From Prorocentrum cordatum (lineage: Eukaryota > Sar > Dinophyceae > Prorocentrales > Prorocentraceae), in assembly GCA_963575745.1 (NCBI GenBank), contig CAUYUJ010018463.1, positions 10,001-74,000 on the forward strand: a stretch of 64,000 bases of DNA. Direction: 5' to 3'. Below the pieces are notes generated by a model. That model was given only the letters and a program-made list of their open reading frames with translations. It was not told the DNA's origin and made no database searches. Shown here one piece after another: positions 1 through 10,792 of the stretch; the first letter of the stretch is position 1; each line of letters opens with the position of its first letter. Both the position numbers and the translations under genes were made by a program.

Positions 1-348
1 TGGAGGCCTCTTTGGGACCGTCCTGGAGGCCTCTTGGGACATCTTGAGGTCACGTCGGTCACTCTTGGAGCGCTCTTGTGCTGTCATGGGGTTCTCTGGG
101 ACGTCTCCGATGACCCCACTGATCGCCTTAGGTGTGCTGGGAAGGCTTGGCAAAACGCCCTGTGAGGCCCAGGGGGCCGCTTCGAGGCCCGTCCAGAGGG
201 TCCCAAAGCCCCAGATCCAGGGAGTCCGGTTTGGGGGGGGGGGCCCTTTCGCGTTCCGCCTGGATTGTAAAAAATATGTATATAGAAAAGGAAACGTATA
301 TATGTATGCATTTGCATTTACATACGTACATACACATTTGTTATATTG

Positions 349-352
<4 letters not shown>

Positions 353-394
<42 letters not shown>
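353..394. repeat. (AT)n microsatellite
   Basis: This is an uninterrupted alternating AT run of about 40 bases. It is flanked by degenerate ATGT/ACAT words. Confidence 0.95.
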
Positions 395-404
<10 letters not shown>

Positions 405-1503
405 TGTCAAACGCGCGTGTACACTACACCTACCCATGCGATGTTAATGTGTCAAGTCGGAAGGAGGAACAGGGGGGGCAGTAGTAGAAACGCGCGGGGA
501 GGGGCGGGAGGGGGGCGCGACGTGAGGACCCAGAATCAACTCGACGAGGACACACCATCCAAATCCCGCCTTCCACATTGAGACGCACGCACACGACTCC
601 GATCTGAGGCACTCCTCCACCGCGCGGCCGCAGGGCCACCGGGCCAGCGGGACCCGGGGCCAGCGGCATGCGGAGCCAGCCGCTGACGGGGCCACGGGGC
701 CAACAGGCCTCGTGAAGCCGTGCCCCACTCGGGGGCGGCAAAGAAGGGGGTGTCCAAGAGGGAGGGGTGTAAATCATGACCGGCGGCATGTGCGCGGCCC
801 AGCGGGGGGGCCAGGGACATAATGAAATAAGAAGCGGCGCCATGCCCCCCCTAGTAATCACCCCCCTCTTTTCCGTCCCCGACCCACGGCAGGCAAGTCC
901 CGCGGGGCCGACGAACCGGGGAGTCAAGAGTCCACTGGACACCCTTCCAGAACCAAGGACCCTCAGCACTCGCTGCTGAGAGAATGGTTTGGCAGAGACC
1001 CTTGCTCGTGCGCCCAAGGCTCTCGATCAATACACCCCTTTCACCACCGACATCTAAAACAGCCCCTAGCTACATGTAGACGTATGACGAGTTCCACTTG
1101 ACACCGACAGGCCCCAACCTATTTATTTCTCTGCTGCAGCTGATCACAGTCAAGCACTCGCAATCACAATGCTGGCAAGGCAACCCAATGCCGAAGCACC
1201 TGGGCGAGGCAGCGGGGTAAGAGCAACAGGAACTGAGATTAGAAAACATCATATGCGTAACCCTCCCGCTGTCACATCAGAGCACGCAGCATCTGGAGAA
1301 AACGTTGACTTGCTTCACTTGGGTGGTCATGGTGGCTCCAAGAGCGGGCGCAATCTGCCTGAAAACGACTCCGACATCATTCCGATGGCGACAGCGTGTG
1401 GCCCAGAAAAAAGAACAATCTTCTCAACTTCGAGAAACTTATGCGGGCGCCAACAGATCATCTGGCCAATTGGAGAAAGCGCCTCCAGGCGGGAGTGTAG
1501 ACG

Positions 1504-1509
<6 letters not shown>

Positions 1510-1536
<27 letters not shown>
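1510..1536. repeat. (AC)n microsatellite
   Basis: This is a pure CA dinucleotide run. Confidence 0.95.
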
Positions 1537-4500
1537 GATCAGTTTCACATAGGCTGCACCGCTTACGCAGATGTACGTCAACGGGCGCACGCGCACATGT
1601 CCGTACACAGCAGGTTCCCCTGCCCTACAAGGATAGCGCAGCTGCCCATCGCCCACAGATGTGATTGTTCTAAGATTGCATCGGCGTGCGAACTAGTTGT
1701 TGCCGCCTTACTGTCCAGACGCATCACATTCTCAGCAGATCAAGTGAACAACAACAGAAGGCACCACCGCTAGCGCGCCCAACCAAATCGTAGGAGACAA
1801 ACTTGCAGCTGCCCCCGTACACAGGGGTGAAGGTCCGTGATGGCGGTCATACCCCTCAAAAGCAGCAATGTATCAGAAAAGGCAAGCTGTGCAAACGAGT
1901 CTAGCAAAACTTAGTTCAACAGACGACATCGAAAACATGTTGCTCAGAAGCTCAGCGGCAGCACATTGGTACATTTGCTCGTCGAGGCCCGAGCATGAAC
2001 GCTGCACTGACCGCAAGCAATTAAACAAGCCGCGCAAGGAGCCTCCTCCACTTTGATGCTCCCGTCATTCAGGTCCGTCTCGTGCTTGAAGACGCACTGC
2101 ACGCCCTCATGGACAAGAGACAGGAACAGAACCACGGCACAGTTTACATCAAGGTCAGGCACTTTCTGCCGACGAGCCCTTTTGAACCTCCGGCGATCTA
2201 CAGCTCCTGAGCACTCTAAAATCGCCAGCGGAAGGGTGCTTCACCAAACACGTCGGTACTAGTACCCGTCCCATCCTCGAAAGACTCGGCGATGCCCAGC
2301 TTCCGGGCATCTTGGACTTGAGGCCACAATTGGGGCTCCTTGCAGCCATCGTGATGCCTTGAGAGCCCCTCGAAAGCAAAAAGACGAGAAGGCAAAGAGC
2401 ACTGATGCTCATCCTGTGGTTGAGAGATGTTGGCTCTCGGGGACACTCTTGGGCGTCTTGGGGGCATCTTAGACCGATGTGGGGAATGTCGTGGCATGTC
2501 TGGTCAGGTATTGGCTACTCTTACGTTGTCTCATCCCAGCTTGTCTGGTCTCGTCTCGTCTTGTCTGATCGCCTGGAACGTGTTGAGGGCGTCGCGGGCC
2601 GTCTGGGAGGCCATCCCACACCATCTCTGAGGCCCCGAAGGCCCCCCGCCCGAGGAGGGCTCGAAGAGGAGATGCTTCATGCTCCACCAAGGGCTTCGTC
2701 GGTGCGGCCGCCCTCTCTGATGAGCGGAATCCTTGGAGACCCTTGAGAGTTTGGCCGTACGGGTGCATCCCTAGAAGGCTTGGGCAAAGATGGCTACGAA
2801 GCAGCGGTTAGGCAAAATGGTAACGAGGCGGCCCCAGATATCCTAAGCTGGTTTCCAAGATGGCTCAAGATGGCCTCCAGCATGCCTCCAAGAGGCCCCT
2901 AACGGACCTGGTGGCCTCGTAGAACCGCCAGGATCCTTGAGTGGGCCGAATCATTCGAAGTGCATCCGCTATTTCCGATGAGTATGGCCTTCTCGCCTTC
3001 CCGCTTCCGATGGACTTCTGGGCCCCCGAAATTGCCCAACAGAGCCCCGAGAGAGCCGCGCCCAAAGGGGGCTCCCGGAGGCGCCCGATTCGTGCTCCCG
3101 CGCCCCCCAAAGAGAGAGACCGGCCTCCGGTGGGCGCCCGCGCCCGCCCCCCCCCTGGCCGTCCCAGGGCGCGCACTGGCCCACACCGAAGGACCCACCG
3201 AGGAATTTGTGATTGGCCACTTCTGTCCGATCAGGGCTGATCCCGAACTTCGGTCTGACTGGCTGTCGCTTTCTCTGTTCCGCTGCTTGCTCCCACGCCT
3301 CCCTCCTAGATCAAGGCAGATCTCCTGGACGTGGTTTCTGGATGGGCTGGCGGGGGCACGCGAGGTGTCGTCTGTAGAAGCAAACTGGTCCGATCTTACA
3401 ATCGCCAGGCGGACTCGCGCCATTCACCGCAGGTACGCGTGCGGGCTTACCTGTCGGTGCCCCCGTCCAGCCTTACTTAAATCTCATTCACACCCCATGC
3501 CAGACGGTGGCGGGTTCTTTTTGAGAAAACCTTGAAACTGGCACTGCCTCGGCGTTGTTATTGCAGGTAGGCAGACGCACGGGACAGGGAGCAGGACATG
3601 AGCGAACACACCCAGGCTCGGAAAGAGGAGAAGAACAACACAGTGCGAATGGCTACGAACTCCACGGCACAATGCAGCGTGGCTCACGTTTCCCCTGATG
3701 AGCTGGCAGTCGTGGCCAGCACCCTGACGCTGCCATTCGGACATCCAATCACCAGTACCGGACTGATTCCCAACGTGCATGCCCACTGTGCAGCGAGGCA
3801 GCTTGAACTGCGGAAACCACTGCACCCCAGATGCACAACCATGACTTCTGCTTGAGCCCATGTCCGGCATCAACATCAGCGGGAGTGCTGCACGGGTAAG
3901 CACAAGGGCACATGGCAGCTGCCTCGGTGATACACTTGTGCTACAAAAGTTGTCACTGGACTTGCAGCTCGCGCAGCTCACGAGCAAAGACTTGCATGAA
4001 CACCGCAACGTCTACGATCACCGAAGAGTGGGGACGAGTGGAGAGGAGATGGAAGGAGTGGGGATTGCAGGGTTGATCGGGTATCTTTCTGAAGAAGTCC
4101 CAGGCGTAATCGAACCGAACATGATCGACATATGCTTTGAGGTCCCAAAGAAGACTCAGGTGGAATCGTCGCTATGACCAGGACCATCTGTTTGCCATGA
4201 AAAAATGTAAACCACTTGCCCAGAAAGTCGAGAGCATGAATATGGCTTGGGATAACAACTGAAAACTACTGAGGTCGAGACTTGCCGGTTCGAACTCGAC
4301 ACGGCGATTTTGATTGGAACTTCTTCAAGAAAACTATTTCCACCGAGGTCGAAACCCTGGCAACATTGCGCTGGTGCCCTGGGGCCTAGCGGAACGCTGC
4401 GAAGTCACAGTTTTCGTTCGCGGCGCGGTAGCCCTGTCAACATTGTACCAAGGCCCCCCTGCTTAACGGGGGTTGCTGGATGTTGACCAACTTTCGTAGC

Positions 4501-4964
4501 GGCACGATGTTGCTTCATTAATGTCAGATTCATACGAAAATCACTATTAATGCAGGATCCGTGGGATGATGATAATCGATAGCCCCAAAGATTCTGGCCT
4601 GCGGGAAGTCGTGACGCGATTTGGGTGCGGCAGCTGCACGGCTTGCTGCCACTCATCACACAGCACCTCAACCTCGCTTTGCACGCCGACTCTCATGTCT
4701 CGCACGCATACCCCGTCGAGTCACATGCGTATGCAGCCTTTGGGGGGTAGCAACGCCAGACACAACAAGAACAGCAGCAACAACAACAGCAGCAGCAACA
4801 ATTCGCCGGCCCAACGGGCCAGAGGCGTGCTAAGATCTCCGGTAACTGCTAAATAGTACTTCTACTTCGCGCGCGCGGGGCGGCCCCTGGGGGTCCCCGG
4901 ACGAAAAGTACCCCGGGCGATCCCCGGCAGACTCGGGTCAGAGATGGTTTTCCTCCTGGGCGCC

Positions 4965-5515
4965 GCCCCCGTGGCCCTCCAGAGAGCCCCAAGAAGGGCC
5001 ACGAGGCCGCCAAGAGCCCTCCAAGATGGTTCAAGAGTGCTCCGAGATGCCACACGATCGTTCCAAGACGCCCAAGATGGCCCCCAGACGCCCCAAGAGG
5101 CCTCCAAGAGCACTCCCCAGAGGGCCCCAAGAGGCAAAATTCATTACTTTTCCTTAGGTTTTGGGCAGATTTTGGCGTGTCCATCTTTTCGGCTTCCCGA
5201 CGCCCCAAGACGGCCCAAGAGGCCCCCAAGATCGCCCCAAGAGGGCCCAAGAAGCTCCCAAGAAGGCCCCAAGATGGCCCAAGAGGGCTCCAAGACGGCC
5301 CCAGAGGCATCCAAGACGGCCCAAGAGGGGCCCAAGAGGGCCCCAAGCGATGCCCCAAAGGGGGAACACAAAACAAAACTTCGAGCCCTCGGCCTTAAGA
5401 AGCCCCCAGGAGGCCTCAAGAGGCCCCTGAGAGGCACCAAAATCCCCCAAGAGGCCCTCAGGAGGCCCCCAAGCGACGCTGAAGAGGCCCCCCAGCGGCC
5501 CCAAGAGGCTCAGTC
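4965..5515. repeat. CCCCAAGAGG minisatellite
   Basis: This is a tandem array of degenerate units of about 11 bases built on the word CCCCAAGAGGCC or CCAAGATGGCC. A non-repeat insert of about 60 bases lies near 5140-5200. Because the word length drifts, several frames stay open and give Pro/Arg/Gln-rich pseudo-peptides. The reverse complement of the same word forms the array at 30460-30800. Confidence 0.85.
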
Positions 5516-5544
5516 ATGCGAAATGGGCCGGCGGAATGAGCGAA

Positions 5545-5850
5545 GCGATTCAAAAACAAGAACAATAACAACAACAACAACAACAACAACAACAATCATT
5601 TTACCCGAACGCTCAGTGTTCTCACCAGCGCCAGGGTTTTCATGCGACGCGAGACAATACCCCCACTTCGTGGGGGGGCAGTTCAAGCTCTACCAAATAT
5701 CCAAACGACTCTTCGCGACCACCCAAACCCAGCTTCCCGCCCTATGACGTTGGGACACTTCACTTCGTGGCGTGCGGACGACCGTGGCTACTACACTGGC
5801 GTGGGGTACACACCCACAGAACTTGGTCACTTATTCGGGGCGCGCGTGTG
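5545..5850 (+). repeat. CAA tract plus hairpin module A, copy 1
   Basis: A (CAA)n tract (about 5560-5594) is followed by a segment of about 250 bases. That segment contains a strong hairpin, CCCCCACTTCGTGGGGGGG, near 5660-5680, then the word CCGCCCTATGACGT. Close copies lie at 6749-7100 and 27893-28190. Neither strand carries a credible protein; the repeat nature is the only supported property. Confidence 0.8.
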
Positions 5851-5879
5851 CCCAGCATCCTGCAATTGTGACATACAAT

Positions 5880-5945
5880 ACATGACACAGACAGACAGAG
5901 AGAGAGACAGAGAGCAGACAGAGAGAGAGACAGAGAGAGCGGAGT
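5880..5945. repeat. GA/GACA-rich tract
   Basis: A purine-rich run of GAGACAGA words is followed by the word GGTCACATTTTTGGGGCAAG. Related words recur at about 28382 and 28496, again beside GAGA runs, so this is another small shared module. Confidence 0.8.
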
Positions 5946-5995
5946 TGGTCACATTTTTGGGGCAAGTTCCTGAGATCGTCGTGTTTTTTGTTGGT

Positions 5996-6560
5996 CTTGC
6001 GCGCGCGAATGTCCACTTTACTTTTTTTTGCAAGGGAATATTTGATTATGTTAGAACAAGAAAAAGTAGCTCGCGCGAGCTCATGTAACATAAATGTTGA
6101 AAAACCATTGGTTTTGTGGGAGTCGGACAGCGCGCGCGGGATGAAATTTGGACATTTTTTTTTGAAAAACCATTGGGTTTTTGATGTTTTTATGTTGAAA
6201 TCGTGAAACCGAAAACCTAAGGTTCTGGAAGGATTTCGTCTTGCGCGCGCGAATGTCCACTTTACCTTATTTTTTGCAAGGGATTATTGAAATTTGATTA
6301 TGTTAGAACAAGAAAAAGTAGCTCGCGCGAGCTCATGTAACATAAATGTTGAAAAACCATTGGTTTTGTGGGATTCGGACAGCGCGCGCGGAAGGACATT
6401 TTGACAATTTTTTCTTAAAAAACCATTGGGTTTTTGATGTTTTTATGTTAAAATCGTTACGAAACCTAAGGTTTTGGAAGGATTTCGTCTTGCGCGCACG
6501 AATGTCCACTTTACCTTATTTTTTGCAAGGGATTCTTGCAATTTGATCAAGTAAGAACAA
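5996..6560. repeat. Tandem repeat, 244-249 bp unit
   Basis: The landmark CTTGCGCGCGCGAATGTCC starts at 5996, 6240 and 6489, giving successive periods of 244 and 249 bases. Units contain AACCATTGGTTTT and TTTTTGCAAGGGA words and are AT-richer than their surroundings. Related single copies occur at 7200-7500 and 31060-31330. Confidence 0.85.
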
Positions 6561-6748
6561 GAATTTTCATTTTATAGTGTTTTTTGCAAGGGAAAACGGG
6601 GGGGAACAAAACAACCGGATCCGGTACTAATCGTTTTGCCTGAGACTTCCTCACGAAAATGATGAAAATGTGGCTGCGGCCTAGGCGCGGCGGGGGGGTC
6701 GTGCACCAGGGGTCCCAACAATAATTATTCTTAAGAAGAAATAATGTT

Positions 6749-6800
6749 CAACAACAACAACAACAACAACAACAGCAACAACAACAACAACAACAACAGC

Positions 6801-6886
<86 letters not shown>
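6749..6886. repeat. (CAA)n tract
   Basis: A run of about 46 near-perfect CAA triplets follows the word TAATGTTCAACAAC. Long Val, Cys or Gln homopolymer frames across it are translation artefacts. Confidence 0.95.
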
Positions 6887-6887
<1 letters not shown>

Positions 6888-7100
6888 TACTAGCACGTGG
6901 GGACACTCCGTTCTCACCAGTGCCAGGGTTTTCATAGGAGGCGGGCAATACCCCCACTTTGTGGGGGGGCCGGTTCAAGCTCTACCAAATTTCCAAACGA
7001 CTCTTCGCCACCACCCACACCCAGCTTCCCGCCCTATGACGTTCGGACACTTCACTTCGTGGCATGCGGACGACCGTGGCTACTATTCAGGGCCCCGCGG
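6887..7100 (+). repeat. Hairpin module A, copy 2
   Basis: This is the same module as at 5595-5850. It has the CCCCCACTTTGTGGGGGGG hairpin near 6953-6973, a CTCTACCAAATTTCC word and the CCGCCCTATGACGTTCGG word. It is directly downstream of a CAA tract, as in the other copies. Confidence 0.8.
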
Positions 7101-7199
7101 CCGACGACGACGGCGTGCGCGCGCGAAGAAAAAACGAATGTGTCCCGCATGGTATTATTTGACAGGGATGATGGCCCTGGCAGGTGCGCAACCGTTGTT

Positions 7200-7660
7200 G
7201 CAGAAGTTCGAAAAAGTTGCTCGCAAAAGCCCGTTTGACAGAAATGTTTAAAAAGTGTTGGGTTTCCTACGAATCCGCAAGAGCGCGCGGGATGAAATTT
7301 TGACAATTTGTTTTTGAAAAACCATTGGTTTTTTGATGTTTTTATGTTAAAATCGCTACGAAAACTAAGGTTTTGGAAGGATTTCGTCTTGCGCGCGCGA
7401 ATGTCCACTTTACCTTATTTTTTGCAAGGGATTCTTGAAGTTTGGTTATGTTAGAACAAGAAATGTCCACTTTAGCTTATTTTTTGCAAGGGAAAACCGA
7501 TCGTAACAACACAACCGGATCCGGACCAACCCGTTTTGCCTGAGACTTCCTCACGAAAATGATGAAAATGAGGCTGCGGCCTAGGCGCGGCGGGGGGGTC
7601 GTGCACCAGGGGTCCCAACAACAATTATTCTTTAGAAGTAATAATGTTCAACATGTTCAA
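7200..7660. repeat. Single copy of the AT-rich repeat and CAA-leader
   Basis: This stretch resembles 31060-31470 over most of its length. It ends with the leader word GGGTCCCAACAA followed by ATTATTCTTTAGAAG, which precedes CAA tracts elsewhere. Here the CAA run itself is missing and the leader joins a different downstream segment. Confidence 0.7.
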
Positions 7661-7689
7661 GACTGTCCGCTCTGACTGGCACGCGTGTC

Positions 7690-8230
7690 TTGCATTCCGT
7701 ATACCCCAACTCTCGATACCCACCCACCTCGTCTTCGTTTGCACCCCCTTTCGGGGGGAATATCTTCCTTGTCGGCCACTGACTGAAGCGCGGAGATGTC
7801 TCGAGCGAGAGCGCCATTCCTGAATTCGGGGGCCTCTCTGGCCAGGGGCTCTCGAAATACTTATGGAGAAATATCGAACGGGAGCCCTTGTCGCCGTGTC
7901 CAGGCCTCCACCAACTTGCTTGAATTACGGGACAGTCTCGAGCAAGAGCGCCGTTCCTGAGTTCGGGGGCCTTCTTGGCCAGGGGGTCTCCGAGTAAATC
8001 GCGAGGAACTATCGAGCAGAAGCCCTTGTCGTCGTGGCTGGGCCTCCGCCCACTTGATTGAATTGCGAGGAAGTCTCGAGCGAGAGCGCCGTTCCTGAGT
8101 TCGGGGGTCTCTCTGGTCAGGGTGTCCCGGGGTAAATTATGAGGAAATATCCAGCGGGAACCGTTGTTGTCGTAGCTGGGTCTCCAGGGGTCCACATTTA
8201 GCCTCAAGCCAGCGCTCGAGCGGGAGCCTC
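7690..8230. repeat. GAGAGCGC... repeat cluster
   Basis: Tandem degenerate units of about 120 bases contain words like CGAGCGAGAGCGCC, TCCTGAGTTCGGGGG and CTCTCTGGCCAGGG. Related units with spacing nearer 45 bases lie at 27430-27740, 32110-32370, 33590-33740 and 34780-35020. An open minus-strand frame across the cluster reflects the repeat periodicity. Confidence 0.65.
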
Positions 8231-8321
8231 GTTTTCAGAGAGAATGTAGTCGGCGTCGAGACGAGAGCGCGCGGAACCGTTTCCACAGATCCACAATAAC
8301 TATTCTATAAAAACAAATATT

Positions 8322-8322
8322 C

Positions 8323-8380
<58 letters not shown>

Positions 8381-8447
8381 ACAACAACAGCAGCAGCAGC
8401 AGCAACAACAACAAAAACAACAATAACAACAACAACAACAACATCAA
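8322..8447. repeat. (CAA)n tract
   Basis: CAA triplets with occasional CAG and CGA variants sit between the leader-like word and module B. Confidence 0.9.
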
Positions 8448-8449
8448 TC

Positions 8450-8696
8450 ATTTTGAGACTGTTCGCCCTTCTCTGCTCGAGTGTCCAATAACGCGTATTT
8501 CCCAAACCCTCGATACCCGCCCTCTTCGTCTTCGATCGAACCCCTTTTGGGGGGTACACCTTTCTTCCCTGCAGGCCGGGCCCCGGCAAGCGGCGGGGCG
8601 GCCGCGGACCGTCGGCCTGGCCGGCGGCAGCGCTGATCGGCGGGGCGGCCGCGGACCGTCGACCCGACCCCGAGAGGGACGGACAGGGGACCGACC

Positions 8697-8736
<40 letters not shown>

Positions 8737-9085
8737 CGACGGCGACGACGACGACAAAGAGCGAAAGCGAGAGCGAGAGAGAACGACAGCAGGGCCACGA
8801 AGGACACGAAGTAGGCCACTAAGGGCGACAACGGGGACACGAAAGGGAATGCGTATGGGGCCACGAAGAGCGCGAACAAGTGGGGGCCACGAAGGGCAGA
8901 TAATACGGGGCCACAGAAGGCAACGATGGGGCCACTGAGGGTAGCAACTGGGCCACGTAGGACAGTGAGGGGCCACAAACGGCGACAGCGGGGCCACGAA
9001 GGGCAGGCACAGTGGGCCACAACGGGCGCGAACGAGCGGGGGCCACGAAGGGCATACGTATGTTGGGCCGCGGAGGGCAAGGACG
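8450..9085. repeat. Module B copy 1, ending at the copia insertion point
   Basis: In order, this holds a CGATACCCGCCCTCTTCG word, a CCCCTTTTGGGGGG hairpin near 8540, a GC-rich stretch, a (GAC)n run (about 8697-8760) and GGCCACGAAGGGC minisatellite units. A close paralogue lies at 31480-32110. The last five bases, GGACG, are the left target-site duplication of the LTR retrotransposon. Confidence 0.8.
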
Positions 9086-9282
9086 TGTGTATGGGGTTGA
9101 AGTACAAGGGCACAGAACCCCTGATCCGTTGGTAGAGGGAAGGAGGGATAGATTGATGTCCCTCCCTCCTGCACGATCAAAGGTCTGATCGATCTGTCCC
9201 CATACCTGAGCCCAAACGGCCAGGCGCAGGAGAGGTGAGGATAAGGAGTATACATGAGGGTATTACACGGGTTCTATTCACA
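9086..9282 (-). repeat. 3' LTR of the copia element
   Basis: This 197-bp repeat matches 26748-26944 with seven substitutions. On the element's strand the ends read TGTGAATAG and end in ACA. It follows a weakly purine-rich stretch (GGGACGGGGTG at about 9283-9293 on the minus strand) that could serve as the polypurine tract. Confidence 0.95.
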
Positions 9283-9968
9283 CACCCCGTCCCGAATCCC
9301 GCCCGCGAGGGTAGGACTCGGGAACAGAGGAAAAGAATCCGTCACCCTTTTACTCCGTTAATCCTCAGGTCTGCAGGCAGCTGAGCTTAAAGTCAGTAGA
9401 GCCTCAGCTGCAAAGTAAGGTAAGAAGGAACACCCTGGGTCCCGATTTCTTCGCCAAGCACGCTTTGGTGCCCCCTCGGCGCGCCCCCCAAAACGCTTCG
9501 GCGCTCGAGGGCGGAGAAGAATGAGACACGGGTGGGCGGAGAAAGAGGATCTGAGCAAGTTAAAGCAACTTGTAATATGCCTCGCCTTTGCGAGGCAGGT
9601 GTTGCCACCAGCTGTCAGATTATTCTCAACGCAAGGTAGTTATACTGTAATGAATATGCATGCTGAGGTCGCGTTGATGAACACGATCGCGCTGCGAAAC
9701 GCAACTATATATAAAAGCAAATGTCTGGCCAGACGAAAGGTCGCGTTGACAAACACGAAGGTTGCATGTATGTAAATTCTATATGGCAACTCCCGTTGGC
9801 GCTGCTCCTTAGGAGGCAGCCTCGGTCATCGCAAGAGATGTTTTTATGCGTGGCCACTTGTGTTATATAATGAAGTGGCCTAGAAGTATATAATAGCCAC
9901 CGCTCTAGGCGAACTTGGATTATAATGAAGTTCAAGCCTTTCGAGCGGTGGGCCTTGCGGCCGACTCA
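9283..9968 (-). other. 3' untranslated part of the copia element
   Basis: About 690 bases lie between the last ORF and the 3' LTR. I see no credible gene here. A short AT-rich segment holds TATATAAAAG-like words near 9708 and 9885. Confidence 0.6.
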
Positions 9969-10400
9969 CTACGCGTTGTCGTTCCTGTAGAACCTGCGGT
10001 CCCACATCCTGCGGCCATCGTACGTCACGTAGCTCGTCGCGAACGTCCCCCAAACTCTCCTCGGGATCCAGTGAAGAAACCACTTGTTGTACTGGATGTC
10101 GCGGATGTATACGAACTCGTCGCTGTTCAGCGCGATGTGGATCCAGCAGTTGATGTAGTAGCTCCGATACCTGAGGCCCCAATGACTGTCCTCAAGGTCG
10201 TCGCGCCAATAGGCGGCGTAGTCTGTCGTACGCGCCCTCTTGGCGCGCGGCCCCGCGGGCATGTGGTCCGCCGCGCCAGAGGCGCTGGACTGTGCAGCAT
10301 CGCCAGGAGCAGGGCGCGGCGGCGGCGGCGGATGGCGCGGCTCCATGGCATCATCAGACTGATGGGGGTGTGTATAAGGTTCGATCGGATCGGTTCTCAT
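9969..10400 (-). CDS. Copia tail ORF, 143 aa, unknown function
   Basis: This is the last ORF of the element. Its ATG overlaps the stop of the preceding ORF as ATGA. The first 60 residues are Pro-rich with a basic patch (GPRAKRARTT). The rest is rich in Trp, Tyr and Arg (WGLRYRSYY, WFLHWIPRRVWG), which suggests a compact folded or nucleic-acid-binding domain. I do not recognise the family. A second Met about 19 residues in could also be the start. Its position argues that it is translated by coupled reinitiation rather than from its own promoter. Confidence 0.6.
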   Translation of the reverse strand: MRTDPIEPYTHPHQSDDAMEPRHPPPPPRPAPGDAAQSSASGAADHMPAGPRAKRARTTDYAAYWRDDLEDSHWGLRYRSYYINCWIHIALNSDEFVYIRDIQYNKWFLHWIPRRVWGTFATSYVTYDGRRMWDRRFYRNDNA

Positions 10401-10792
10401 CCCTGAATCAACCCCCCTTTCTGGTCGGTGTGTGTCGGATCGAGGGGGCCCAACAACTCGTTAGCAATCGCAGCAAGCTTGCGCTGCGTGGCTTTCTCAC
10501 GGGTGCCATCCCTTCTAGGGAGGGCAATCGCGACAAGTCCGCGAGCGCGCCGCGTTTGTCTGTCGAGTCTGCCCTCGTTGAACCACCATTTCTTCCGACC
10601 AGCTTGGCCTGTCCTGATGCTAGTATCGATGATCGTGCATGCATCACGCATGTCGTCCACGTTCCAGGCCTTCTTGCCCACGTTCACGCGAGCGCCTGTC
10701 ATTTGGTGGTGGAACTTCAAATCGTTGAGAAAACGCTGAACGAGATTGGCATATGGGAAGTACAGAGGTCTGTCGTCATCAGCCTCGCCCAT
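10397..10792 (-). CDS. Copia tail ORF, 131 aa, unknown function
   Basis: The ATG at 10792-10790 shares a base with the TGA stop of the upstream 1313-codon frame, giving TGATG. The stop overlaps the next ATG, giving ATGA. The frame is also open for 14 codons upstream of this ATG, without another ATG. The product is basic and partly helical (ANLVQRFLNDLKFHHQ; RGLVAIALPRRDGTREKATQ). No motif I know is present. The double overlap is the main reason to regard it as a real gene. Confidence 0.6.
   Translation of the reverse strand: MGEADDDRPLYFPYANLVQRFLNDLKFHHQMTGARVNVGKKAWNVDDMRDACTIIDTSIRTGQAGRKKWWFNEGRLDRQTRRARGLVAIALPRRDGTREKATQRKLAAIANELLGPLDPTHTDQKGGLIQG

Larger units (their letters stand above)
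61..4960. other. Intergenic, no supported gene
   Basis: I see no coding region I can defend here. Open frames are short, occur on both strands and lack recognisable motifs. The stretch holds an (AT)n run near 353-394, an (AC)n run near 1510-1536, degenerate copies of a CTCTTGGGG word around 2400-2500, and a CAA/CAG-rich run near 4762-4802. Confidence 0.6.

Noticed and set aside
6681-6978. Poly-Val and poly-Cys frames
   Set aside because: They are readings of the (CAA)n tract on the minus strand.
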